From contig JANQQQ010000010.1 of the NCBI GenBank assembly GCA_028284935.1, forward strand, positions 62,001-126,000: 64,000 bases of DNA. The letters are read 5' to 3'. Origin of the DNA: Croceivirga sp. Lineage in GTDB: Bacteria > Bacteroidota > Bacteroidia > Flavobacteriales > Flavobacteriaceae. This document shows positions 37,052 to 46,543 of the stretch, piece by piece. Under the pieces are notes generated by a model. The model saw nothing but the letters and a program-made list of their open reading frames with translations, did not search any database and was not told the DNA's origin. The position numbers and the translations under genes are program-made. Within the stretch, counting starts at the first letter, position 1; each line of letters opens with the position of its first letter.

Positions 37052-38968
37052 TTATCGTACCCTGGAAACCATAAAACGAATGTTGATAACCTCTTGTATT
37101 TCCTTTATGGTCTTAAAGGTCCGCTTTAGTTTCATCTTTTCCTCCTTATTCAACGCCTCCAAGTTAATATATCGGCCGGAATCCTTATTCAACAAGCCCT
37201 GTTTGGTCCTGAACCGCAGTAGGGCTTTGGTGGCATAGCCACAGGCTAAAAAGAGTTCCTTGTTATTGGGTTCCAGTTCGGCCATTTTTTCATAGCGTTC
37301 CCAAGTATTGCTTATATCGGGCACATTCTTGGAAAGTATCAAGACCCTTGCCGCATCCACCAATGGCATTAATGCCCTTTGTTTTATGTCAAAAAAGTCT
37401 TTGTGTTCCCCATCCTGTTCTACCAAGAATTGTCTGAAAAAACCGGTCGGCGAGGGATTCATGAGGGCACTTCCCCCGAGATGGCTCAGAAAGATGGGAT
37501 ATTTTTCCACTGTATTGAAAATGTGCTTTGACAATTTAGTCACCAGTTCTTTATCCCCATAGGCTCTGCTGTAATCAAAGAAAATGGAAGAGAGAAGTAC
37601 TTCTTCCGGACCTGGACTGGCAATCCACGTCGTTGTCATTTTCTTAAACCCAGAAAGGCTCTGGCACCATTTTGGGTTGGAGCCCATCATATCGGCAGGA
37701 CAGAACTCATAGCCAATAGTATGTAAACCTTTGGTAATTAAAGAGGCCAACTCCAAAAAATAACCCCTTGTTTGCTCGTATTCTGAATCCGGTACATCCT
37801 CAAAAAGTAAGGCATTGTCTTGGTCGGTATGCAATAACTGCTCACTTCTTCCTTGACTTCCCATAGCCAACCAAGCAAATTTGGTAGGAGGTTTAGTATC
37901 CATTTGTTGCAGTGAAAGCTCTACCGTCCTTTTGATACAGACATCATTCAATTCTGAAATAATTTTTGAGGTCAATGCCATAGGGATGTGTTGGTCCAGA
38001 TACCCTCTAAGGAGGTTCATGACCCCTTTGCGAAGCGGTTTGATTTCTTCAACAGTTGCTGACCGTTTAACGGCCTTTACCAAAGCCGCCGGATTATTGC
38101 CAAGGGAGAGCATAATATCATGCTTGGACAAGATGCCGACAGCTTTTGTATTGACCGTTCCATCTTTGGTTAATATCAAATGGCTGATGTTACTTTTCAT
38201 CATGGCCATTTGCGCTTGGGTCAGGGTTAATTTGGTAGGATAGGTAATCACCGGAGACGACATAATGTTTTTTGCCTTTGAGGTAATCGGATATTCTCCA
38301 GTAGCAATTTGGTTTCGGAGGTCTTTATCAGTTATTATCCCTATGGGGAGACCATCTTTTTCAATGAGCATGGCCCCAATTCGTTTGGAAGTCATTCTTT
38401 GGGCAATGGTTTTAATGGTGGTTTCCGTCGAAACGGATTCTATATTTTGGGAATAATCTACGGGTTGAAGGTCTAGTAGCTGATTACTATGGTTGGTGCT
38501 GGAGGGAACAACATCGCCCAATAATTGCCCACGATTACTTTTATCATAGGGATTACGGGTGTTGGAAGCGAAACTTTCCACCAAAAAATCGGCTACCCTT
38601 CTATTTTCCCTGATGTACGGTTTGAACTTTTCAATGGGGATGGCATATAGAATGGTTTCTTCCTCTGTCTTTGCCGTTAGGCGGTAATTTTCGTTCGCCA
38701 TTAAAGGTCTTAGTCCAAAAATGTCACCCTCATCACAAATATCTAAAACCGATTTTTCAGCCAGGTTCCAAAGTGCCACGGCACCTTTGTGCACAACATA
38801 GAATTGAGGGTGTGCAGATTCATCGATGCTAAAGATGGTATGGCCCTTTTCTTTATAGATGATGGAAACTTCCTCAGAAAGGGTTTCAAGTTGCACCCCC
38901 AATAAGTTGGAAAAGGGCGGATATCGCTTCAAAAAATCTGCAATTCTATAGGAAATGGTATTCTTCAT
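37052..38968 (-). CDS. cNMP-binding / CBS / DUF294 nucleotidyltransferase-like protein
   Basis: 638 aa. Order: cyclic-nucleotide-binding domain (about 15-135), a CBS pair (about 175-295, IGAMLIEKDGLPIGIITDKDLRNQI and SHLILTKDGTVNTKAVGILSKHDIM), the DUF294 nucleotidyltransferase-like domain (WLAMGSQGRSEQLLHTDQDNALLF, about 370-395) and its C-terminal helical partner domain (about 490-630). The GSxGR...DxD set of a nucleotidyltransferase is kept, so it may transfer a nucleotide to a protein, perhaps under control of adenine nucleotides binding the CBS pair. It is the usual partner of the DnaQ-like exonuclease that follows. Confidence 0.92.
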   Translation of the reverse strand: MKNTISYRIADFLKRYPPFSNLLGVQLETLSEEVSIIYKEKGHTIFSIDESAHPQFYVVHKGAVALWNLAEKSVLDICDEGDIFGLRPLMANENYRLTAKTEEETILYAIPIEKFKPYIRENRRVADFLVESFASNTRNPYDKSNRGQLLGDVVPSSTNHSNQLLDLQPVDYSQNIESVSTETTIKTIAQRMTSKRIGAMLIEKDGLPIGIITDKDLRNQIATGEYPITSKAKNIMSSPVITYPTKLTLTQAQMAMMKSNISHLILTKDGTVNTKAVGILSKHDIMLSLGNNPAALVKAVKRSATVEEIKPLRKGVMNLLRGYLDQHIPMALTSKIISELNDVCIKRTVELSLQQMDTKPPTKFAWLAMGSQGRSEQLLHTDQDNALLFEDVPDSEYEQTRGYFLELASLITKGLHTIGYEFCPADMMGSNPKWCQSLSGFKKMTTTWIASPGPEEVLLSSIFFDYSRAYGDKELVTKLSKHIFNTVEKYPIFLSHLGGSALMNPSPTGFFRQFLVEQDGEHKDFFDIKQRALMPLVDAARVLILSKNVPDISNTWERYEKMAELEPNNKELFLACGYATKALLRFRTKQGLLNKDSGRYINLEALNKEEKMKLKRTFKTIKEIQEVINIRFMVSRVR

Positions 38969-39054
38969 GCCTTAAATTAACCATAAAAGGCAAGCTTTGA
39001 AATATGAAGCTAAAAAAAGTAAAAAAGAAAAATGCCCAGGTTTATGGCATGATA

Positions 39055-39519
39055 CTAGTTGAGAATAGGTAGAAGATGATGGAAGGCATGCTTGTATTCC
39101 AATACTTTAAAAACTGCGGGAGTAGGCCCAAGGTTTTCCAAGTCATTGATATAATCCTTCCCAGAGTTTTCAATATATTGAGTGTCCCCCTCATTGACAC
39201 GGATAAGGCTTATCCTGCCATTGCCAAACCTACTTTTTAGAAGAGCATTGTTTTCGGAAATCCAGGAATAGTTCTTATTGTGTCTTAGAAAGGGCATGCG
39301 CTCCCGTGCGTTTAGCTTTAGGTTCCATAGTCGAATGGAATCATCCTCGAACAATAATATATTCCCCAAGGATTCCTTAAACTCAAGGGCATGCAATTCT
39401 TTGAGATATATATTCTCCCACTTCGTAAAATCATTGGCGGGATTTAACTCCAAACAGTCCACTGCATCAATTTTAGAGCCGGCGAAAGTACTTACTTTCA
39501 GTGAATTAAAATTCCTCAA
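39055..39519 (-). CDS. Cupin-fold small protein (start uncertain)
   Basis: 154 aa. The middle part (residues 60-140) reads like a cupin barrel: IRLWNLKLNARERMPFLRHNKNY, SRFGNGR, NEGDTQYI, INDLENLGPTPAVFKVLEYK, close to small cupin proteins whose motif is PGERMPFHRH. One metal-binding His position is Leu here (PFLRH for PFHRH), so metal binding may be lost. The only start in frame is the TTG at 39519, right after a stop codon, so the N-terminus may be wrong or the gene may be decaying. Confidence 0.5.
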   Translation of the reverse strand: MRNFNSLKVSTFAGSKIDAVDCLELNPANDFTKWENIYLKELHALEFKESLGNILLFEDDSIRLWNLKLNARERMPFLRHNKNYSWISENNALLKSRFGNGRISLIRVNEGDTQYIENSGKDYINDLENLGPTPAVFKVLEYKHAFHHLLPILN

Positions 39520-39550
39520 AAGAAAGTTTAACTTTTAATTAAAAATGCAT

Positions 39551-39583
39551 AAAAAAAGGGAGGTTCCATACCTTTAACTTCCC
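39551..39583 (-). terminator. Terminator downstream of the broken lipoprotein gene
   Basis: On the minus strand GGGAAGTT (39583-39576) and AACCTCCC (39565-39558; one G-U) form an 8-bp stem with a ten-base loop, followed by seven T. It would have ended transcription of the decayed gene at 39650-40100. Confidence 0.6.
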
Positions 39584-39649
39584 AAATATTTGGTTATTAT
39601 TTTAATGAATTGGCAATTGGGGACGCGTCTGAGAACGAAAGTATCTCGG

Positions 39650-40100
39650 TCAGTTCCGTTCCAGTCTTAAGATTACAAATGCCTCATCATCACTTCCATC
39701 TCGATTGACGTCGTATTCAACGGGTCCAACTATCGTAAAAATTCCGTCAACCACTGATCCCTGTAAATTTTCTGGTTCGTTGGGGGCGTCATCGTATCGC
39801 ATAGGCAACGATCTTCACCGAATGCCAAATCTCCCCGTGGTTGAATCGCTTGCCACTCCACTTTCGGTAATGACCAATGTAAAACTATCATTTGCTCGTC
39901 ATTGAGAGTTACCGTTCCTCCTTCCGCAATAATATCTATTTGTTGGGATGTGCCAGGAATGTCAAAATTTGCTTTTGTTGCCGTCCAGTTTCTGACTACA
40001 TCGGATATTGAAAAATCAATACCACCTTCATCATCCCCATCGCAGGTACAGGAAAGTATACCAAAACTTGGGAGCAGCTGAACTGAAACAAAAGGATCAT
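39650..40100 (-). pseudogene. Broken lipoprotein gene (frameshifts and a stop codon)
   Basis: Reading on the minus strand, three pieces in different frames make up one lipoprotein of about 150 aa. First comes a signal-like start at 40100 (ILLFQFS), then LLPSFGILSCTCDGDDEGG with a Cys lipobox and VTLNDE, then SFTLVITESGVASDSTTGRFG, and a final part with RYDDAPNEPENL and GIFTIVGPVEYDVNRDGSDDEAF. The frame changes near 40075 and near 39895, and an in-frame TGA is at 39815-39817. The final stop is at 39650-39652. The sequence looks like a lipocalin-like or hypothetical lipoprotein of Flavobacteriaceae; I do not recognise a named family. Three lesions argue for a real pseudogene rather than a sequencing slip. 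Confidence 0.75.
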
Positions 40101-40179
40101 TATTAATTTCAATTTTGTAGATCTAAAAAAATGACAGGGAAATAAGCGAGTTACAGCAGGTCCAAACTTTTGGGTGAAT

Positions 40180-41301
40180 TTATTGGTTAAGGACTTTTTT
40201 TCTGAATTCTGATGGCGTCATTCCTACGCTTTTTTTGAAGGTTCTGTTAAAAGAGGCTTTGGAATTGAACCCACATTCAAAAGCAATTCCCAATAGGGTG
40301 AGGTGACTTTTTTCATTGGATTCCAGACATTTTTTTACCTCTTGTATCCGATAGGAATTCACAAAATCAAAGAAATTCTTTTTCTCGTTGGTATTGATGA
40401 CTTGTGAGAGATGGTTGGGCAATACTTGCAGTTGTTCTGCCAGGGAATACAAAGTCAGTTCGGGATTCAAATAGGGTTTCTCACGTTCCATGTATTCAAT
40501 GGTCTTTTTATGGATAGCAATTACCTCCTTTTCCGTAAGACCGGATTTTTGATATTTGGGCCGCGTATGTTTCGCTGTCGGCTTATGATCCGATACCTTT
40601 TTTGAATGCTCTATAAATAGTGAAGGCTGCCTTACCCCAAAATACCCTAAAACGAATATAAAAATGGAGGAGGCAATATTGATTAACAGTCCTCCATATT
40701 GTGGTATTCTTACATTCAGGGCCCTATCAAAGAAAAGACTTACAACGGCGATTGTCCACAGGCACAAGATTCCTAAGGCTACTAGGAATAGCCATGTTAG
40801 GTGTTTTTCCAAGGTGTTGGAGAAGATGTCATTGACCTTCTTTTTATGGGTCAACAAGATGCGTATCACAATGGTAATGTAGATGAACAAGCTCAACATT
40901 TTCAATATCAGAAGCACGTTTCTTAGATTGAAATCAGCTACCTCATTATAAAATAGGGGCACCGTAAGCAGGGAAAATGAAATTAAGAATGGAATGGCGT
41001 GAACCCCAATTCTGGGATGAAGCTCATATGAAAACGTTGTCAATGATAAGGTGTAGAAATATAAAATTGGGCCATGAATAAAAATCGAAGCGTCACTGAA
41101 CTCCAGCACCAATTGCTCCCAGAAAGCGAAATCGCCATGCTTCGTATTGAGCAAAAAAACAGAGACAAAATTGACCGTCAATATTAATAACCACAGAACC
41201 AATAAATGGTCTGAAACACTTCTATCCCTTTTTCCCAGGATTAATGCGATTATAAAAACTGCCATTCCAACGCTGGCAGCGTGTAGGTATGCCATTATCA
41301 T
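40180..41301 (-). CDS. Membrane-anchored AraC-family transcriptional regulator
   Basis: 373 aa. Seven hydrophobic segments fill the first 235 residues, then a soluble AraC DNA-binding domain (about 265-370, two helix-turn-helix motifs: LSQVINTNEKKNFFDFVN and GIAFECGFNSKASFNRTFKKSVGMTPSEFR). Such 7TM-AraC proteins are common in flavobacteria and sense a membrane or extracellular signal. It is divergent from the ABC exporter genes, so control of those genes is plausible. Two ATGs six bases apart (41301, 41295) could serve as start. Confidence 0.9.
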   Translation of the reverse strand: MIMAYLHAASVGMAVFIIALILGKRDRSVSDHLLVLWLLILTVNFVSVFLLNTKHGDFAFWEQLVLEFSDASIFIHGPILYFYTLSLTTFSYELHPRIGVHAIPFLISFSLLTVPLFYNEVADFNLRNVLLILKMLSLFIYITIVIRILLTHKKKVNDIFSNTLEKHLTWLFLVALGILCLWTIAVVSLFFDRALNVRIPQYGGLLINIASSIFIFVLGYFGVRQPSLFIEHSKKVSDHKPTAKHTRPKYQKSGLTEKEVIAIHKKTIEYMEREKPYLNPELTLYSLAEQLQVLPNHLSQVINTNEKKNFFDFVNSYRIQEVKKCLESNEKSHLTLLGIAFECGFNSKASFNRTFKKSVGMTPSEFRKKVLNQ

Positions 41302-41439
41302 ATCACCATAAAGGTAGTCCTTCCCTGGATGAAAATGATATCGGTGGGATAGGTATTTCCAGTATTGGTAGCATCTTACACGCTGGGTCGATTTATGGTA
41401 TTGAATATAGTTGATTTGCCTAATAACAATCTCAGGAAA

Positions 41440-42189
41440 ATGACAAATATCATCGAGACGAAAGGTTTAAAAAAGGCTTTTGGCCCCAAGGATAAAGGGG
41501 TGGTGGTCATTGACCAACTGAACCTGGCAATACCCAAAGGCAAGTGTACCATGATTATGGGGAGTTCGGGTTCGGGCAAGTCCACCCTTTTGTATTTGTT
41601 GAGCGGTATGGACGAGCCTACCGAAGGCACTATCGAAATTGATGGCATTGCTCTGGACAGCTCCAATGAAAGGAAGATGTCCTTGTTTCGAAGAAACAAG
41701 GTTGGCTTTGTTTTCCAAGACCATAACCTTATATCGAGTTTGACACTTAAAGAGAACATATTGGTTGCAGGCTATTTATCTAAGGAAAGCCGCAAAATGG
41801 TAAAGGAAAGGGCGCATGCACTTATGGAACAATTGGGGATAGTGTCATTGAAGAACAGATATCCCAGCGAAGTCTCTGGGGGACAAAAACAGCGGTGTGC
41901 CATAGTAAGGGCCATGATCAACCAACCGGATATTATCATGGCAGATGAACCCACCGGAAACCTCAACTCATCCACGTCCATCCAGGTTTTGGATTCCCTG
42001 ATAAAAGCAAAACATAAAAATCAGTCCATTATAATGGTCACCCATGATCCTAAATCAGCTTGCTATGGGGACCTAATAGTATTTATGCGCGATGGGAAGA
42101 TTGTTGACTCCCTCATTTTTGGGGAACATGTGGTAAAAGGGGAGCGATATGAGGCACTGCTGAACCTGTTAAAAAAATACTCATGGTAA
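41440..42189 (+). CDS. MacB/LolD-type ABC transporter ATPase
   Basis: 249 aa. Walker A MGSSGSGKST, Q-loop FVFQDHNL, signature VSGGQKQR, Walker B IIMADEP, switch His in MVTHDP. The overall look (YLLSGMDEPTEGTIEIDG) is that of MacB/LolD, which pair with FtsX-like permeases and drive export or extraction at the inner membrane instead of ordinary uptake. ATG at 41440 gives the normal N-terminus; a longer frame exists upstream. The gene overlaps the permease gene by seven bases. Confidence 0.93.
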   Translation: MTNIIETKGLKKAFGPKDKGVVVIDQLNLAIPKGKCTMIMGSSGSGKSTLLYLLSGMDEPTEGTIEIDGIALDSSNERKMSLFRRNKVGFVFQDHNLISSLTLKENILVAGYLSKESRKMVKERAHALMEQLGIVSLKNRYPSEVSGGQKQRCAIVRAMINQPDIIMADEPTGNLNSSTSIQVLDSLIKAKHKNQSIIMVTHDPKSACYGDLIVFMRDGKIVDSLIFGEHVVKGERYEALLNLLKKYSW

Positions 42190-44564
42190 ACAGGGTAGGG
42201 GCCATACGAAGCATTGTATTGATTGGTAAGGAACGATTTAGGTCCAATCTTCGGCAATACCTACAAATCATGGGGGCATTGGTGATGACCTCATTTTGCA
42301 TTTCGTTGGCATTGCAATTGGTTGTGGTTTTGGAACGCCCCTTTGATATGACCTTTGAAACACTGAAAGCCTCCCATCTTTTATTATTGCTCGAAGACAA
42401 TGACGAGCTTGGCAACGAAATCTCCGAATGGTTTGGGCAACAAGATGAGATAGCACATGTTGGGGCGTTGCAACCTTATTACGTACAATCAAAGAACATA
42501 CTATACGAAGGTCGCGAGTTGGACATGGATATTCAACTAACGGAAAGAATTGTTGGAGATACCGTTTATGACCAACTAAAAATAATCAAGGGAAAGCCAA
42601 GGGGCCATCCCAACATTGGGGAAATCTGGTTACCCTATCACTTTGAGGCCATGCATGGCATTCAATTGGGAGATACCCTGGGGATTCCTTCCCAGGGCGG
42701 TTTTTATGAGGTTGAGGTCAGCGGCTTTGTGGTGGACCCCCACTATCTCAGCAATGTGTTTAATCCCACAAGAGCATGGGTAGCCCCAGGCGAGTTGTCG
42801 TTTTTTCTGCCGATGCAAGATTTGAAAAATAGAAGTTTAGGGATTCGATTTAGGAATCCTGAATCGTTGGACACCGTCTGGAAAAGGTTCGGTCAAGAAT
42901 TCGATTATTCGGGTATCGACCTTCGGCATACCGTTTTTAAAACAGCCTATTCCGGTTTCTCCAAAATCTTGAGTGTGGTACTTCTGGTATTTGGAATGGT
43001 GCTTCTCATTATATCCATATTGATTATTAAAACCACGATTTCAAGCAATATCCTTTCAGACTTCAAGCAAATAGGTGTTCTAAAAAGCATAGGATATACC
43101 AAGAACAACATTATAGGTTCCTATATTTTACAATCCATGGTTTGGTTGTTCATTGCCATTCCGTTGGGACTCTTTTTGTCCAACATAACAATGGGGCTCA
43201 TAATGAATTCTACCTTACAAAAACTCGGCATATCAGAGTTGACAATCGGAACTTTATCCCCCATTTTTAGTACGGCCCTAATGATGATAGGTTTGGTGTT
43301 GGTCGTTTGCTATTGGATTTCGCGTAAGGCCGGCAACGCCAAACCAACGCAGGCGTTACGCAATTTAAAAACCCCAAATACAGCATACCATAACGGATTT
43401 AGGTTGTCTTTGGATGGAGGTTTTCCGCTGGCCCCTTGGTTTGCGCTTCGATTTATCAGAAACACCCTTCCAAATTCCATTTCATTGATTTTGGGATTTT
43501 TGGGAACCTTTATCCTCATCTTGTTTAGCATCAATCTCTACAACTCCTTTGGTTCCCTTGAAAAAAACAAAACGGCATGGGGATTTGATGAAAGTGATTT
43601 GGTCTTAACACGACAATCCTCCATCATATTGCCTTTGAATCATGCTGAACTTATGGATATTTTGAAGCTTCAGAAGCAAGGTTCCATAAAAAGGATTATA
43701 CCCTTTGGCAGTCTTACTGCACAAATCATTGATGAGGAGGGTCAAAAACAACAAGTTTTTGGTAAAGTGTATTCCGATCATCTTTCAAAAGCAGGTCTTA
43801 TCAATATCAAGGGGCAACACCCCACAGGGAAAGATGAGGTAGCCCTTTGTATAGGAACGGCAAAGCATAGCAATAAGCAAATTGGGGATTCAATCATTCT
43901 ACAAATAGAGGGATTCAAGAAGGCTTTTGTGGTGACAAGCATTTATCAGGATATCAGTGCCTTTGGACAAGGCTTTCGGCTTCATCAAAGTGCGCTATTG
44001 CCCTTAAATCCGCTATATGAGCCCACATCTTACGGACTTGTCCTTGAAGACCAAGTGGAAACCGATTCAATCAAGGAGCATCTTTTGGCACATTTGGGAG
44101 AAACCGTGACCATTGAGGGAAGTATTGAAAGTAGAAAATCGATAGTTGGACTCTTACAAAACATGAAACTTGGAATACTTTCCATATCCATCCTGTTTAC
44201 GCTAATTCTTTTGGTAATCATTGGAAACGACATCACCCTACAAATTAAACAGCATGATTTGATATATGCGCAAATGAAGAATATAGGTTTCTACTCCAAC
44301 CAACTAAGGGGGATTATACTAATTAGGGTGATGCTATTGTTTGCGATAGCTCTGGTAATGGCCATCCCATTGGGTTTTGCACTGGGAAAACCCTTTGCCC
44401 AAGTACTGGCTTCGGGTTTGGGTATCCAGGACTTCCCTTTTTATATCTCTCCATCAAGCATTGCTTTGGTGTATCTGTTGTTGTTCCTTTTTGTGCTTGT
44501 CCTCTGTTGGTTCACCTCTAAACTAATTGCAAAAATAAACCCCAGAAAACTGGTTGAAACCTAA
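42183..44564 (+). CDS. FtsX-like ABC transporter permease (two-module type)
   Basis: 793 aa. About eight to ten helices: one near the N-terminus (LQIMGALVMTSFCISLALQLVVVL), a large periplasmic loop, three around 260-400 (VVLLVFGMVLLIISILIIKTT, SMVWLFIAIPLGLFL), one around 430, a second loop, and three near the C-terminus (LFTLILLVIIGNDITL, LVYLLLFLFVLVLCWF). This is the duplicated MacB_PCD-FtsX layout seen in single-chain permeases of antimicrobial-peptide or lipoprotein-type exporters. It overlaps the ATPase gene and precedes a serine hydrolase gene by 11 bases. Substrate unknown. Confidence 0.9.
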   Translation: MVNRVGAIRSIVLIGKERFRSNLRQYLQIMGALVMTSFCISLALQLVVVLERPFDMTFETLKASHLLLLLEDNDELGNEISEWFGQQDEIAHVGALQPYYVQSKNILYEGRELDMDIQLTERIVGDTVYDQLKIIKGKPRGHPNIGEIWLPYHFEAMHGIQLGDTLGIPSQGGFYEVEVSGFVVDPHYLSNVFNPTRAWVAPGELSFFLPMQDLKNRSLGIRFRNPESLDTVWKRFGQEFDYSGIDLRHTVFKTAYSGFSKILSVVLLVFGMVLLIISILIIKTTISSNILSDFKQIGVLKSIGYTKNNIIGSYILQSMVWLFIAIPLGLFLSNITMGLIMNSTLQKLGISELTIGTLSPIFSTALMMIGLVLVVCYWISRKAGNAKPTQALRNLKTPNTAYHNGFRLSLDGGFPLAPWFALRFIRNTLPNSISLILGFLGTFILILFSINLYNSFGSLEKNKTAWGFDESDLVLTRQSSIILPLNHAELMDILKLQKQGSIKRIIPFGSLTAQIIDEEGQKQQVFGKVYSDHLSKAGLINIKGQHPTGKDEVALCIGTAKHSNKQIGDSIILQIEGFKKAFVVTSIYQDISAFGQGFRLHQSALLPLNPLYEPTSYGLVLEDQVETDSIKEHLLAHLGETVTIEGSIESRKSIVGLLQNMKLGILSISILFTLILLVIIGNDITLQIKQHDLIYAQMKNIGFYSNQLRGIILIRVMLLFAIALVMAIPLGFALGKPFAQVLASGLGIQDFPFYISPSSIALVYLLLFLFVLVLCWFTSKLIAKINPRKLVET

Positions 44565-44575
44565 AACTAAGCCAT

Positions 44576-46492
44576 ATGAACACTGTATTAAGGATTTCAC
44601 TTGCTTTATCGTTCTTAGGATGCTTTAATGGTCAAGCACAGATGGAAAGAAAGATTGACGATTATCTTAAAAAAGTATACCAAAACCATACTATTCCAGG
44701 TTTTGCTGCTGTGGTGGTCAAAGATGGTGAAATTGTTTACAAATCTGGATTTGGAAAAAAGAGTCTCGGAGAACATGCGGCATTCACCCACAAAACGGTT
44801 TCTGATATAGGTTCTCTTACAAAGTCAATTACCGCTTTGGCCATAATGCAGTTAGTAGAGCAAAACAGAGTATCCCTGGACACTCCCGTGGTACAGTATT
44901 TACCCGATTTTAGAACTGCCAATAAAGAAATGAGCGATAAGATTACGGTAAGAATGCTGTTGAACAATACAGCAGGCCTGAAGTCCAATTCAGTTCCTTC
45001 TTATCATCCTTCTACAAAAGCCTTGGAACATTTGCTTGATAATTTGAGGACTACCTTTCTATCCAAGGAACCTGGTACTTCGTACGAATATAGTAATGCC
45101 GACTTTGGTATAGCCGGACTCCTGATCCAGCGGTTAACAGGAATGTCCTATGAGGCTTATGTTGAGGAAAACATATTTGCCCCTTTACAAATGAACAGTT
45201 CCATTTCCAACTCCTTGACCCTTGATACTTCCCTTTCATTGCATGGCCACTACTATGGTACCCAACCCCTTCCATCACAAAATCGAGGCTTTGCAAAATC
45301 AGGGGAATACGTCCCGGCGGGTAGTGCCACGCAATCAACGGTGGAAGATTTGGGCAACTACCTAGTGGCCCTGCTTAATCGGGGGCGTTTTAAAGGAAAA
45401 GAAGTTTTTTCCGAAGAAAGCATTAAGCACATATGGCATCCCAATATTTCCTTTCAGGGATTGAGCAAGGCCGATGGGGGTAATGGAAAAAAATATCAGT
45501 ATGGATTGGGTTGGATGATTTCTGAGATTGATGGCAGGAATGTTGTTCATCACGGAGGTAGTACTGGAACCATGTCTTCCTTCACCATGATTGATGTGGT
45601 AAACAAGACGGCTACTTCACTGCTTTTCAATTTGGACCTCACTTTTATCGACAAACATCAATTTGTACCCCATTACACCATCGCGAACAACATTTTGCAT
45701 TTGGCCAATGAAGAGGATATCTCAGCATTTGGGATACCTATTGTGGGGGATGAAACCAAAAATACTTTTGAACTGAATCTTAAAGAAAAGGACAAATACG
45801 TTGGTGAATATCATTTTGAAAGCGGGGGTTTCTCCTGGATGAATTTTGGTTTGATTTTGAAAGTTGAAATGACCCCTCATCAAGAGCTTAAAAGTATGGT
45901 TTTACGGGATAATGAAACGGTGGGAGAATTCTACCTCGATTTCATTAATCCCTCAACATGCGTTACCCGTAACATTGCCAATCCAGAAACAATTCGGTTT
46001 ACGTTCACTCCGAGAGGGGAAATCAAGGGATTGTTTTGGAATGGACGTCGCTACAAAAAGAAAAAGGAAACGGATATGGAAAATCGGCGAACGTATACAC
46101 TGGCGGAAAACAAGCGTGTAGTTTTACCGGACAATTGGACTTTTGATAAAACATCTTCGGGTTTTATGGCATCCCATCCAGAAAGCAAATCCAAAATAAC
46201 GGGATGGATAAATTCCACCTCAATAGGCATGGATAAGTCTAATATAGCTACATACCTGGCCAATCTACAATTGACGGGTCAAGGTCTTAAAACCAAACAG
46301 AATTTTTCAATCCATACATGGGAAATGCAGAGTTTTCAGACGGCACAAGGCGCAATACTAACCATCTTCAGTTCCGTTACGTCCGAATCCCAAATACATT
46401 TGGTTCTGGAATCAAACGGGAGTGATCATACCAAAAATGTTAGTGATGTAATGATACCACTAATAACTTTTCTAATGACCAATTCCATTTAG
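44576..46492 (+). CDS. Exported serine hydrolase (class C beta-lactamase-like) with C-terminal extension
   Basis: 638 aa. Signal peptide of about 22 residues (RISLALSFLGCFNGQAQ), then a beta-lactamase/transpeptidase fold: nucleophile Ser80 and Lys83 in SLTK, YSN in YEYSNADFG, and HGGSTGTMSS near 325. The last about 250 residues form an extra beta-rich part of the kind found in peptidase-like serine hydrolases (D-aminopeptidase-type family). It follows the ABC permease by 11 bases, so it is co-transcribed with it. A peptidase or esterase working with the exporter is possible. Confidence 0.9.
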   Translation: MNTVLRISLALSFLGCFNGQAQMERKIDDYLKKVYQNHTIPGFAAVVVKDGEIVYKSGFGKKSLGEHAAFTHKTVSDIGSLTKSITALAIMQLVEQNRVSLDTPVVQYLPDFRTANKEMSDKITVRMLLNNTAGLKSNSVPSYHPSTKALEHLLDNLRTTFLSKEPGTSYEYSNADFGIAGLLIQRLTGMSYEAYVEENIFAPLQMNSSISNSLTLDTSLSLHGHYYGTQPLPSQNRGFAKSGEYVPAGSATQSTVEDLGNYLVALLNRGRFKGKEVFSEESIKHIWHPNISFQGLSKADGGNGKKYQYGLGWMISEIDGRNVVHHGGSTGTMSSFTMIDVVNKTATSLLFNLDLTFIDKHQFVPHYTIANNILHLANEEDISAFGIPIVGDETKNTFELNLKEKDKYVGEYHFESGGFSWMNFGLILKVEMTPHQELKSMVLRDNETVGEFYLDFINPSTCVTRNIANPETIRFTFTPRGEIKGLFWNGRRYKKKKETDMENRRTYTLAENKRVVLPDNWTFDKTSSGFMASHPESKSKITGWINSTSIGMDKSNIATYLANLQLTGQGLKTKQNFSIHTWEMQSFQTAQGAILTIFSSVTSESQIHLVLESNGSDHTKNVSDVMIPLITFLMTNSI

Positions 46493-46543
46493 GATACAAT
46501 AGGGCAAACGCAAAAAGATGGAGTTTGACAAAGATGTCCAAAT

